64,000 bases of DNA from Peribacillus simplex NBRC 15720 = DSM 1321 (GTDB lineage: Bacteria > Bacillota > Bacilli > Bacillales > DSM-1321), in contig NZ_CP017704.1 of NCBI RefSeq assembly GCF_002243645.1, positions 4,420,001 to 4,484,000 on the forward strand, written 5' to 3'. A program made the translations under genes and the position numbers. Shown here piece by piece: positions 1 to 7,768 of this stretch (position 1 is its first letter; each line of letters opens with the position of its first letter). Below the pieces are notes generated by a model. The model searched no databases, was not told the origin of the DNA, and saw only the letters and a program-made list of their open reading frames with translations.

Positions 1-632
1 ATGGAACCGGTCAATTGAATGTTGAACAAAACACAGCGTTCGGAAGGATTGTGAACCGGAGAGCATGTCACCATTGTCAAGGAACAGGAAAAATCATTCC
101 TAATAAATGTTCAACATGCGGCGGCGACGGAAAAGTCCAAAAACGTAAAAAGATTCAAGTCAAGGTGCCAGCAGGAATTGATGATGGCCAGCAGTTGCGT
201 GTAACCGGCCAAGGAGAGCCAGGAATCAATGGCGGTCCGGCAGGAGACCTGTATGTAGTCTTCCATGTGCGCAGCCATGAATTCTTTGAGCGGGATGGCG
301 ATGATATATATTGTGAAATGCCGGTTACTTTTGCCCAGGCAGCATTAGGCGATGAAATAGAAGTTCCGACGCTGCATGGTAAAGTGAAGCTGAAGATTCC
401 AGCAGGTACACAAACAAGCACTCGTTTCCGTTTAAAAGGGAAAGGTGTTCCGAATGTCAGAGGATATGGCCAAGGAGATCAGCATGTGGTCGTATTAGTG
501 GTCACACCTAAGAAATTAACGGAAAAACAAAAGGACCTGCTTCGTGAGTTCAGTGATATCAGCGGACAAGGTGTTGATGAACAAGAAGATGGCTTTTTCT
601 CAAAAGTAAAGCGTGCTTTTAAAGATAGGTGA
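1..632 (+). CDS. dnaJ: Chaperone protein DnaJ, C-terminal part (5' end outside window)
   Basis: This is the 3' end of the Hsp40 co-chaperone gene. DnaJ stimulates DnaK ATP hydrolysis and delivers unfolded clients in the cytoplasm. The reading frame is already open at base 3 and starts inside the glycine-rich zinc-binding region. Two Cys-x-x-Cys motifs remain (CHHCQGTG and CSTCGGDG), followed by the two beta-rich substrate-binding domains and the conserved [10 protein letters not shown] and QGDQHV segments. The J domain and the first zinc motifs must lie upstream of the window. prmA follows after 36 bases in the same direction, which is the normal end of the hrcA-grpE-dnaK-dnaJ operon in Bacillus. 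There is no internal stop or frameshift in the visible part. Confidence 0.97.
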   Translation, partial: GTGQLNVEQNTAFGRIVNRRACHHCQGTGKIIPNKCSTCGGDGKVQKRKKIQVKVPAGIDDGQQLRVTGQGEPGINGGPAGDLYVVFHVRSHEFFERDGDDIYCEMPVTFAQAALGDEIEVPTLHGKVKLKIPAGTQTSTRFRLKGKGVPNVRGYGQGDQHVVVLVVTPKKLTEKQKDLLREFSDISGQGVDEQEDGFFSKVKRAFKDR

Positions 633-668
633 ATAAAAGTAAAAGAACAAATTGGGAGTTGGTAGATT

Positions 669-1610
669 ATGAAGTGGTCTGAATTTGCAATCCAAACAAC
701 GAATGAAGCGGTTGAACCTGTTTCGAATATTCTTCATGAGGCAGGTGCGAGTGGTGTTGTCATTGAGGATCCTCTAGAATTAGTCAAGGAACGTGAAAAT
801 GTTTTTGGCGAAATCTACCACTTAAACCCAGATGATTATCCGAATGAAGGTGTAGTCATTAAGGCTTACCTGCCCGTTAACAGCTTCCTTGGCGATACCA
901 TTGATGCTATTAAGGAATCAATCAATAATCTCCTTCTTTTTGATATAGACCTTGGGAAAAATGTTGTTTCAATTAGTGAAGTGAATGAAGAAGAGTGGGC
1001 GACGGCTTGGAAAAAATATTATAACCCCGTCAAAATATCCGAACGTTTTACAATCGTGCCAACATGGGAAGACTACACTCCAGTAAGCAGTGACGAATTG
1101 ATCATTGAACTTGATCCAGGCATGGCCTTCGGAACGGGAACACACCCGACGACGGTCATGTGCATCCAAGCGCTAGAACGTACAGTACGGCCTGGGGATT
1201 TAGTCGTTGATGTTGGAACGGGTTCTGGTGTTCTAAGCATTGCAGCTGCATTATTGGACGCAAAACGAATTCAGTCCCTTGATTTGGATGAAGTGGCAGT
1301 ACAGTCAGCCATACAAAATGTGGAACTGAATAACGTGCAGGATAAAGTGACCGTTTCACAAGGCAATTTGCTGGATGGTGTGAATGAACAAGCGGATATC
1401 GTCGTGGCTAATATTCTTGCCGAAGTGATCATGCGTTTTACGGATGATGTAGCGAAAGTAGTTAAACCTGGCGGATATTTCATCGCCTCAGGAATCATTC
1501 AAACTAAGAAACAAGATGTGAAGGATGCGATTATAGCATCTGGGTTCACTGTTGAAGAAACGATCTTGATGGAAGATTGGGTGGCAATAATCGCGAAAAG
1601 AAATGATTAA
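669..1610 (+). CDS. prmA: Ribosomal protein L11 methyltransferase PrmA
   Basis: This SAM-dependent enzyme methylates ribosomal protein L11 in the cytoplasm. The 313-residue length is typical of the family. The substrate-recognition domain occupies roughly the first 100 residues. The methyltransferase core follows, with [12 protein letters not shown] near residue 155, SAM-binding motif I ([10 protein letters not shown]) near residue 180 and the catalytic-loop NILAEV near residue 248. The ATG is preceded by a GGGAG-type ribosome-binding site. It lies between dnaJ and rsmE as in B. subtilis (yqeT position), so it is probably co-transcribed with the heat-shock operon. Confidence 0.96.
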   Translation: MKWSEFAIQTTNEAVEPVSNILHEAGASGVVIEDPLELVKERENVFGEIYHLNPDDYPNEGVVIKAYLPVNSFLGDTIDAIKESINNLLLFDIDLGKNVVSISEVNEEEWATAWKKYYNPVKISERFTIVPTWEDYTPVSSDELIIELDPGMAFGTGTHPTTVMCIQALERTVRPGDLVVDVGTGSGVLSIAAALLDAKRIQSLDLDEVAVQSAIQNVELNNVQDKVTVSQGNLLDGVNEQADIVVANILAEVIMRFTDDVAKVVKPGGYFIASGIIQTKKQDVKDAIIASGFTVEETILMEDWVAIIAKRND

Positions 1611-1748
1611 TTGAAAAAGTTACTCTGATTATCGGGTATTTGGATAGTCAGAGTACCTTTTTTTAGCTTGAATCTTTGCACGGCTTGCATTCTGGATTCC
1701 TGACTGTTAGCCTGTGAGTTTTTTAGACTAGACGAAGTAGGTGGCAGT

Positions 1749-2501
1749 GTGCAACGGTATTTTCTTAACGAAGTAGACATCAATGGAAACACGGTGACGA
1801 TATCAGGCGATGATTTTCACCATATCGCCAGGGTGATGAGAATGGGACCAGGGGAGCGGATCATCACGGTGAAAGGTAATGGTATGACGGCTGTCGCGGA
1901 AATTTCGGAAATTACTGATGATGCTGTTATAGGGACCGTTACCGAATGGAAGAATGAAGAAAAGGAACTTCCTGTGAGGGTTGTGATAGCGAGCGGTCTG
2001 CCTAAAGGGGATAAGTTGGAATATATCGTTCAAAAGGGTACTGAACTGGGTGCCGTTGAATTTATCCCTTTTATTGCTGCTCGTTCGGTGGTAAAATGGG
2101 ACCACAAAAAGGTAGGTAAGAAATTGGAGAGGCTCCAGAAGATTTCAAAAGAGGCGGCTGAGCAATCTCACCGCACGGTTATCCCTGCCATCAAGGAACC
2201 GATGACGGCAGATCAGCTAGCTGGGTATGCTTCCGGATTCGATCATAAATTAATCGCTTTTGAAGAAGAGGCAAAACGGGGGGAAACTTCTGTACTCGCT
2301 TCTGTATTGAAAGATATCACCGCTGGGCAATCCATCCTATTCGTTTTTGGGCCTGAAGGTGGTTTAGCAGATAAGGAAATTGAAAAACTGACTGAAGCCG
2401 GTTTTTTGGCTTGCGGTCTTGGACCAAGAATATTAAGAACTGAAACAGCACCTTTATATGCACTTTCCGCTGTTTCTTATCATGTAGAACTTTTGAGGTG
2501 A
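1749..2501 (+). CDS. rsmE: 16S rRNA (uracil-1498-N3)-methyltransferase RsmE
   Basis: RsmE methylates N3 of U1498 in 16S rRNA on the assembled small subunit, using SAM. The 250-residue protein has an N-terminal PUA-like RNA-binding region (QRYFLNEVDI..) and a C-terminal SPOUT domain. The trefoil-knot signatures FGPEGGL near residue 200 and LGPRILRTETAPLYAL near residue 223 are present. The start is a GTG just after an AGGTGG ribosome-binding site at about 1739-1744. The stop is six bases before mtaB, so the two genes are almost certainly translated from one message (yqeU-yqeV pair of B. subtilis). Confidence 0.95.
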   Translation: MQRYFLNEVDINGNTVTISGDDFHHIARVMRMGPGERIITVKGNGMTAVAEISEITDDAVIGTVTEWKNEEKELPVRVVIASGLPKGDKLEYIVQKGTELGAVEFIPFIAARSVVKWDHKKVGKKLERLQKISKEAAEQSHRTVIPAIKEPMTADQLAGYASGFDHKLIAFEEEAKRGETSVLASVLKDITAGQSILFVFGPEGGLADKEIEKLTEAGFLACGLGPRILRTETAPLYALSAVSYHVELLR

Positions 2502-2507
2502 TGAAAA

Positions 2508-3845
2508 ATGGCAACGGTCGCTTTCCATACATTAGGCTGTAAAGTGAATCATTATGAAACAGAGGCTATATGGCAATTATTCAAAACTGGGGGATATGAT
2601 CGTGTTGAGTTTGAAAATACATCAGATGTATATGTCATCAACACATGCACGGTGACAAACACTGGCGATAAGAAAAGCCGTCAGGTCATCCGTCGTGCCA
2701 TTCGTAAAAATCCGAATGCCGTCATAGCAGTAACGGGTTGTTACGCACAGACATCGCCGGCAGAAATCATGGCCATACCTGGAGTGGATATTGTTGTAGG
2801 AACACAAGATAGAGTTAAACTCCTTGATTACATCGAGCAATTCAAGGTTGAACGTGAACCAATCAATGCCGTAGGAAATATCATGAAAAACCGTGTCTAC
2901 GAAGAGTTGGATGTACCTGCTTTTACAGACCGTACGCGCGCTTCACTTAAGATTCAGGAAGGTTGCAATAATTTCTGCACTTTCTGCATCATCCCTTGGG
3001 CTCGTGGCTTGATGCGTTCCCGTGATCCAAAAGAAGTCGTTCACCAGGCTGAACAGCTTGTCGAGGCAGGCTATAAAGAGCTAGTCCTCACCGGAATTCA
3101 TACTGGCGGCTACGGAGACGATTTAAAAGACTATAATTTGGCGATGTTGCTGCGGGACTTGGAAAAAGTCGATGGGCTGAAGCGTATCCGAATTTCATCC
3201 ATTGAAGCCAGCCAAATTACAGATGAGATCATTGAAGTGCTGACGAATTCGAAAAAAGTGGTACGTCATTTGCATATACCAATCCAATCGGGTTCCGATA
3301 CAGTTCTAAAGCGGATGAGACGTAAATATACGATGGATTTCTTCGGTGATCGAATCGAAAAGTTGAAAATTGCACTTCCTGGTCTTGCTGTTACCTCTGA
3401 TGTCATCGTAGGTTTCCCAGGTGAAACCGAAGATGAATTCATGGAGACATATAACTTTATAGAAAAATATAAATTCTCCGAACTTCATGTTTTCCCTTAT
3501 TCAAAACGGACAGGGACTCCGGCTGCCCGTATGGAAGATCAAGTGGATGAAGAGGTTAAAAATGAACGTGTCCACCGCCTTATCACTTTGTCGGATCAGC
3601 TGGCAAAAGAGTATGCCTCACGATTCGAGGGGGAAGTTCTTGAAGTCATTCCTGAAACGAAGTTGGAAAATGGCCTTTATGAGGGCTATTCCGATAATTA
3701 CATGAAAGTCGTCTTCCCGGCTTCGGAAGAAATGGTCGGTGAAATTGTCAAAGTGAAAATTACAAAGTCTGGCTATCCATTTAGTGAAGGTCAGTTCGTG
3801 ACGGTCGTGAAGGATTTTCCGTTGCAACAAGCATCCAATATCTAA
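2508..3845 (+). CDS. mtaB: tRNA t6A37 methylthiotransferase MtaB
   Basis: MtaB converts t6A at position 37 of ANN-decoding tRNAs to ms2t6A by radical-SAM methylthiolation. The protein of 445 residues has the standard three-part layout. The N-terminal MTTase domain starts with LGCKVN and carries three conserved cysteines for the auxiliary Fe-S cluster. The radical-SAM core has the cluster motif CNNFCTFC near residue 153. A TRAM-like RNA-binding domain forms the end. The ATG follows a GAGGTGAT ribosome-binding site. It is the last gene before a strong terminator, closing the dnaJ-side operon. Confidence 0.95.
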   Translation: MATVAFHTLGCKVNHYETEAIWQLFKTGGYDRVEFENTSDVYVINTCTVTNTGDKKSRQVIRRAIRKNPNAVIAVTGCYAQTSPAEIMAIPGVDIVVGTQDRVKLLDYIEQFKVEREPINAVGNIMKNRVYEELDVPAFTDRTRASLKIQEGCNNFCTFCIIPWARGLMRSRDPKEVVHQAEQLVEAGYKELVLTGIHTGGYGDDLKDYNLAMLLRDLEKVDGLKRIRISSIEASQITDEIIEVLTNSKKVVRHLHIPIQSGSDTVLKRMRRKYTMDFFGDRIEKLKIALPGLAVTSDVIVGFPGETEDEFMETYNFIEKYKFSELHVFPYSKRTGTPAARMEDQVDEEVKNERVHRLITLSDQLAKEYASRFEGEVLEVIPETKLENGLYEGYSDNYMKVVFPASEEMVGEIVKVKITKSGYPFSEGQFVTVVKDFPLQQASNI

Positions 3846-3873
3846 GACAGCGGTAAATCGCTGTCTTTTTTTT
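3844..3873 (+). terminator. Intrinsic terminator after mtaB
   Basis: A 9-bp perfect stem (AAGACAGCG / CGCTGTCTT) with a 6-base loop is followed by a run of eight or more T residues. It begins inside the mtaB stop codon and ends the dnaJ-prmA-rsmE-mtaB transcript. Confidence 0.9.
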
Positions 3874-4002
3874 ATCCTCTTTTAGATGTGTTATCTTGGT
3901 ACTTTCGGGTAAAGACTATATATATCGTCAAAGTGGATAAACTATGGTATCATGAGAGGTACGTACAACTAGTTATAGATTGTTTTTGAGGAGGATTTAT
4001 TA

Positions 4003-4674
4003 ATGTCACAAAATGTAGCAGGTTTAATTGACCACACGTTATTAAAAGCAGATGCAACCAAAGAGCAAATAAAGGTATTATGCGAAGAAGCGAGAGAGTA
4101 TAACTTTGCTTCCGTATGCGTAAACCCAACTTGGGTGAAATATGCAAGCGAACTTTTGGAAGGTTCAGAAGTGAAAGTTTGTACGGTTATTGGCTTCCCT
4201 CTAGGTGCAACCACACCGGAAACCAAAGCTTTTGAAACGAAAGACGCCATCTCCAATGGCGCTCACGAAGTCGATATGGTGATCAATATCGGCGCATTGA
4301 AGGACAAGGATGATGAGTTGGTAGAGCGGGATATTCGTGCTGTGGTAGCGGCATCAACTGGTAAGGCTCTTTCAAAAGTGATCATTGAAACTTCTTTATT
4401 GACTGATGAAGAAAAAGTCCGTGCATGTGAATTGGCCGTAAAAGCCGGAACGGATTATGTGAAAACATCAACTGGTTTTTCGACCGGCGGAGCGACTGTT
4501 GAAGATATCACGCTTATGAGAAAAACGGTTGGCCCGGATATCGGTGTCAAAGCTTCAGGCGGAGTCCGTAACACGAGCGATGCTCAGAAAGTGATTGAAG
4601 CTGGTGCAACAAGAATTGGAGCGAGTGCAGGTGTCTCAATCGTAAAGGGCTTAACGGCTGATTCCGATTATTGA
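4003..4674 (+). CDS. deoC: Deoxyribose-phosphate aldolase
   Basis: DeoC cleaves 2-deoxyribose 5-phosphate to glyceraldehyde 3-phosphate and acetaldehyde in deoxynucleoside catabolism. The 223-residue TIM-barrel protein carries the Schiff-base lysine in the motif DYVKTSTGF at about residue 154. Other conserved segments are [11 protein letters not shown] at the start and VKASGGVR near the end. The ATG follows a GAGGAGG ribosome-binding site. It stands alone between two terminators, so it is probably a single-gene transcript. In B. subtilis deoC lies elsewhere (dra-nupC-pdp), so its place here is a difference in gene order. Confidence 0.96.
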   Translation: MSQNVAGLIDHTLLKADATKEQIKVLCEEAREYNFASVCVNPTWVKYASELLEGSEVKVCTVIGFPLGATTPETKAFETKDAISNGAHEVDMVINIGALKDKDDELVERDIRAVVAASTGKALSKVIIETSLLTDEEKVRACELAVKAGTDYVKTSTGFSTGGATVEDITLMRKTVGPDIGVKASGGVRNTSDAQKVIEAGATRIGASAGVSIVKGLTADSDY

Positions 4675-4707
4675 TTTTGTAAGGGGCGTATAATAAGTCC
4701 CTGAAAT

Positions 4708-4752
4708 AAAACAGGCGTAGAAAAATGAATTATTTTTCTACGCCTGTTTTTT
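4708..4752 (+). terminator. Intrinsic terminator after deoC
   Basis: A very long near-perfect stem, with left arm AAAACAGGCGTAGAAAAAT and its complement, has a short loop and ends in a T6 run. The symmetric A and T tracts mean it could stop transcription in both directions. From here to about 4960 no gene or clear site was seen. Confidence 0.88.
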
Positions 4753-4983
4753 ATTACTTCCATAAATAAATCGGATTGTAATTCAAATGGTGATATCCCA
4801 TGCCTTTGTGCATTGCGCCTATTACTTCCTGAAAAAGGTGGCCTCGTATCATTTCTGGATTTGTACTTGTCATTTTTGGAACCCATAAATTCAAAAATAA
4901 GCTTATTGTGGATTTAATAGATATTAGGGGGTAAAGAGGGGAGTAAACGTGCTTATATTAAATACATAAACAGGGGGAGGAAA

Positions 4984-5420
4984 ATGAAAAACGGGTTTTT
5001 AATTTACTTTTATCAATAACATTAGCTTTTTCTTTAATTAGCGTTTCAATGGCTGTACCTAAAAAAGCAGAAGCATGTTATCCAGCATACAAATGTATGT
5101 CCAGATCTACTTTACCTACAAGTTATAAATTAATGTTTAGTAATAAAGATAGATCAAAAGGGGTATTCATTGGTATAACGGCCGTTAGTGCTGGTGGTCT
5201 TATTCCTGGAGTTGGGATACCTTCCTTCCTTTCAGCAACTGCATTAGGTGTGAAAGAATTATACGGATACGCTTCTTATAAATCTTACGTGAAAAGGAAT
5301 ACGAAATCTGGTAAGATTGGTATAATTAAAACAGTGCACTATAAGGAAAAAAATTATAAAGGGAAACTAAAACTACTTACGATGAGTGGTGAAATATATG
5401 GTGAACTTTTGGGTATATAA
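4984..5420 (+). pseudogene. Predicted secreted protein of unknown function; start frameshifted by one base
   Basis: The body of the gene is open to 5420 and would begin at an internal ATG (5049) with no good ribosome-binding site. The frame is open upstream of that ATG and encodes a textbook signal peptide: a KKR-like basic start, a hydrophobic core (LLLSITLAFSLISVSM) and a cleavage region ending KKAEA before Cys. The only well-placed start is the ATG at 4984, after the ribosome-binding site GGGGGAGG, and it is one base out of frame: five A follow it where six would restore MKKRVFN. Read as written, that ATG gives only an 11-residue peptide. The mature part is about 113 residues, with two early Cys, a Gly-rich hydrophobic stretch (SAGGLIPGVGIPSF) and a basic C-terminal half. 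I do not recognise the family. Confidence 0.6.
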
Positions 5421-5574
5421 CACTTTAATAACCGTTCTATTTATAATGGCAGTAACGTTTTTTTATCTAACATCTTTCTCTAGTAAAGGTATGATCGTTT
5501 TGATAGTAGCTGCTGTTATATTGAGTGGTTTGAGCTTATTAAACCATAAAACTAATTATAAAAAGATTAGCTGA
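5398..5574 (+). CDS. Small two-helix membrane protein of unknown function
   Basis: This 58-residue protein starts at ATG 5398; an in-frame GTG lies at 5386. It overlaps the end of the preceding secreted-protein gene by 23 bases, which suggests translational coupling. Two hydrophobic segments are visible, roughly residues 5-26 and 32-50, joined by SSFSSKG, with a short basic tail (NHKTNYKKIS). No recognisable family was found by eye. The pairing of a secreted hydrophobic peptide gene with a tiny membrane protein recalls bacteriocin/immunity pairs, but that is an analogy and not evidence of function. Confidence 0.55.
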   Translation: MVNFWVYNTLITVLFIMAVTFFYLTSFSSKGMIVLIVAAVILSGLSLLNHKTNYKKIS

Positions 5575-5628
5575 AATCGTTTACCGCCCTTAATATCTAT
5601 GCGTTTAGGTTATGTATATCTTATTTAT

Positions 5629-5680
5629 GGCTGTCCCATAGTCAGTTGCCAACGACTTTTGGACAGCCCATTATTTTTTG
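5629..5680 (+). terminator. Probable terminator after the small cassette
   Basis: An 8-bp outer stem (GGCTGTCC at 5629 / GGACAGCC at 5661) encloses a smaller inner stem (GTTG / CAAC) and is followed by a T6 run at 5674-5679. The T run overlaps the stop end of the convergent yqeW gene. Confidence 0.6.
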
Positions 5681-6603
5681 ATGTGTGGCCGATGCACCAA
5701 AAGAATGAGGTTGGAGAATTGCCGTGCGAATGGCAAGACGGCCAAAGAATTCAAGATATTGAAAATGACACTGGCATGAGCGAGCTGTGTCCCTTTGTTT
5801 TCGGTGAAAAAGGCAGCGGTGCTTTCCAGGATGTCCACAAAAGGCAGGAATGCGGCAACCCCGATGACGTTTAGCCAAATATGTGCATAAGCTGTGAAGG
5901 CGGCTTGTCTACCAGAACCGATGCTGGCCATGTATCCGGTGATGCAAGTGCCTATATTCGATCCGAGCATGATGATGATTGCGGAGGAGACGGATAACTC
6001 CCCATTCATCAAAAAGCTCATGGCTATCCCGATGGTTGCCGAACTGGAGTGAATGAGTGCTGTCAATAATATCCCTGCTAATAGGGCATAACTCATATGG
6101 CCCTCTATGTAATGGATGAGCGTTTGAATGGATGGATAGGCTGCAATCGGTGTCGAAAGCGTTTTAAAACCACTCATCGCCGCGAAGATGGCCGAGATTC
6201 CGATCAGGGACATCCCTAAGCTTCTCGGTAATGCTTTTGGCATGAAGCAAAGGAAAGCGCCGCTTACGACACCGGGAATGATCCAACGATCCAAAGAGAA
6301 GGTCATGAACTCTGCTGTAAAGGTGGAGCCGATATTCGTTCCAAGAATAATCCCGATTGTTTGCGGGAACGTTAAGCTTCCTGCGGAAACGAGGCCGACC
6401 GTCATGACCATGACAGCCGAGCTGCTCTGCAGGATCCCCGTAAAGATGGTTCCGGCCATGAAGCCTTTCCAGGGCTTATCCGTAACCTTTGAAAGAAAAG
6501 TTTTTAATGCTGCACCGGACATATTGAATAGTCCGATTCGTAAAACTGACATACCTGCCAAAAATATCGCAATGAATAAAAGGAATAAAAATAGCTCATA
6601 CAT
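5671..6603 (-). CDS. yqeW: Na+/phosphate cotransporter family protein (YqeW-like)
   Basis: This integral membrane protein of 310 residues belongs to the NptA/PhoU-linked Na/Pi-cotransporter family and is expected to couple sodium entry to phosphate movement. The two inverted family repeats are visible, each with a QSSSA or HSSSAT core and a GxNIGT motif: TGILQSSSAVMVM..LGTNIGSTFTAE near residue 60-95, and ALIHSSSATIG..LGSNIGTCITG near residue 185-225. About eight hydrophobic segments follow. The start chosen is the ATG at 6603, five bases after an AGAGGTGA ribosome-binding site; an upstream in-frame GTG is at 6612. It points against its neighbours and is probably a single-gene unit. Confidence 0.9.
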   Translation of the reverse strand: MYELFLFLLFIAIFLAGMSVLRIGLFNMSGAALKTFLSKVTDKPWKGFMAGTIFTGILQSSSAVMVMTVGLVSAGSLTFPQTIGIILGTNIGSTFTAEFMTFSLDRWIIPGVVSGAFLCFMPKALPRSLGMSLIGISAIFAAMSGFKTLSTPIAAYPSIQTLIHYIEGHMSYALLAGILLTALIHSSSATIGIAMSFLMNGELSVSSAIIIMLGSNIGTCITGYMASIGSGRQAAFTAYAHIWLNVIGVAAFLPFVDILESTAAFFTENKGTQLAHASVIFNILNSLAVLPFARQFSNLILLVHRPHIKK

Positions 6604-6743
6604 GACTGTCACCTCTTAGTAAGCTTATGGCCCATTAACGTGAGACATGCTATAAATTGGATTTTCATGCATGTTGAATGATTGTTTAGTGAAAAATTAT
6701 GATAATAACATGATGATATTCAAAATAAGTTTGATTTTATTGG

Positions 6744-6772
6744 TTGACCTGCTAAAGATGATATATTATAAT
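6744..6772 (+). promoter_or_regulatory. SigA-type promoter of rpsU-yqeY
   Basis: The -35 box TTGACC (6744-6749) and -10 box TATAAT (6767-6772) are separated by exactly 17 bases. This leaves about 60 bases of leader before rpsU. Two ACATGT hexamers occur at 6781 and 6790 just downstream of the predicted transcription start; their role is unknown. Confidence 0.8.
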
Positions 6773-6839
6773 TGTTTAGTACATGTATAACATGTTGACA
6801 ACTTGAGTTAGTGTGTTGTTTTCGGAGGGAGGGAAAGAG

Positions 6840-7013
6840 ATGTCTAAAACCGTCGTTCGTAAAAACGAATCGCTTGAAGATGCTCTTCGTCGTTTCAAAC
6901 GTACTGTATCTAAAGCAGGATCGCTTCAGGAAGCTAGGAAGCGTGAATTTTATGAAAAACCAAGCGTAAAACGTAAGAAAAAGTCTGAAGCTGCAAGAAA
7001 ACGTAAATTCTAA
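6840..7013 (+). CDS. rpsU: 30S ribosomal protein S21
   Basis: S21 is a 57-residue basic protein of the small-subunit platform, involved in initiation and in anti-Shine-Dalgarno access. It begins [20 protein letters not shown] and ends in a lysine/arginine tail ([13 protein letters not shown]), exactly as in the family. The ATG at 6840 follows a strong GGAGGGAGG ribosome-binding site; the open frame extends 27 bases further upstream without a better start. yqeY follows after 14 bases. Confidence 0.97.
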   Translation: MSKTVVRKNESLEDALRRFKRTVSKAGSLQEARKREFYEKPSVKRKKKSEAARKRKF

Positions 7014-7027
7014 GAGAGGGTGGAAAG

Positions 7028-7471
7028 ATGAGTCTTCTCGAGCGTTTAAATAATGATATGAAACAAGCGATGAAGAACAAGGAAAAGGACAAACTATCTG
7101 TTATTCGGATGCTGAAAGCTTCTATTCAAAACGAAGCTCTGAAGCAGAGACAAGATTTAACAGATGATGAAGAATTGACAGTGCTCTCTCGCGAATTAAA
7201 ACAACGCAAAGACTCCCTCCAGGAGTTTGAAAACGCAGGTCGTTCAGATCTCGTGGATAAAGTCCGCACCGAACTAGTATACGTAGAGGCATATATGCCT
7301 GAGCAACTTTCAGAAGAAGACATTTCTAAAATCGTTAAACAAACGATTGAAGAAGTCAATGCAACATCCAAAGCAGATATGGGCCGAGTTATGGGAGCTT
7401 TAATGCCTAAAGTTAAAGGTAAAGCGGATGGTTCACTAGTAAACAAATTAGTACAACAACATCTATCTTAA
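7028..7471 (+). CDS. yqeY: GatB/YqeY domain protein
   Basis: This 147-residue protein consists of one YqeY domain, homologous to the C-terminal tail of GatB, the tRNA-binding subunit of Glu-tRNA(Gln) amidotransferase. It probably contacts tRNA or a tRNA-charging complex, but its exact role is not established. Characteristic segments are [20 protein letters not shown] at the start, [11 protein letters not shown] in the middle and [18 protein letters not shown] near the end. It is paired with rpsU, as in most Firmicutes, and ends just before a clear terminator. Confidence 0.94.
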   Translation: MSLLERLNNDMKQAMKNKEKDKLSVIRMLKASIQNEALKQRQDLTDDEELTVLSRELKQRKDSLQEFENAGRSDLVDKVRTELVYVEAYMPEQLSEEDISKIVKQTIEEVNATSKADMGRVMGALMPKVKGKADGSLVNKLVQQHLS

Positions 7472-7497
7472 ACTCTAAACTTAAAACTCGAAACCTA

Positions 7498-7524
7498 ACC
7501 GCAGGCAAATTGCCTGTGGTTTTT
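7498..7524 (+). terminator. Intrinsic terminator after rpsU-yqeY
   Basis: An 11-bp stem (ACCGCAGGCAA / TTGCCTGTGGT, one G-T pair) with a single-base loop is followed by TTTTT. Confidence 0.88.
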
Positions 7525-7606
7525 GTGTATTTCATGATTTTTATGCGTATATTATTCAAACGAAGCCCAAGATAATAGAGGCACTTTTAATTTTATTTGC
7601 TTTTTT

Positions 7607-7632
7607 TGAAACCTTTTTCATATACATACGTA
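7607..7632 (+). promoter_or_regulatory. SigW-type (ECF) promoter of nfeD-floA-yqfB
   Basis: TGAAAC at 7607-7612 and CGTA at 7629-7632 are separated by 16 bases, the spacing and sequence of SigW promoters. In B. subtilis the yqeZ-yqfA-yqfB operon belongs to the SigW envelope-stress regulon, so position and motif agree. The leader of about 130 bases contains an imperfect hairpin around 7710-7740 (GGTAGGTATCCTCC / GGAGGCACTTACC) of unknown role. Confidence 0.82.
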
Positions 7633-7768
7633 ATAACTAAAGAACAGAGTAAAGGGTTGCTTCATTTGCTCCTTATTCGAATTTTAGTTGCGTGCTGAAT
7701 TTACTGGTAGGTATCCTCCTGAAACTGGAGGCACTTACCGCGTTTAATACGGGAAAGGGGGCGTTCCG

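Noticed and set aside
4984..5000. Programmed -1 frameshift at the start of the secreted-protein gene
   Set aside because: The codons after the ATG (AAA AAC, preceded by G) do not give good re-pairing in the -1 frame, and there is no following stimulatory stem. Mutation or read error is simpler.
5599..6619. Plus-strand open frames opposite yqeW
   Set aside because: They mirror the transporter gene on the other strand, lack ribosome-binding sites, and have no plausible protein features.
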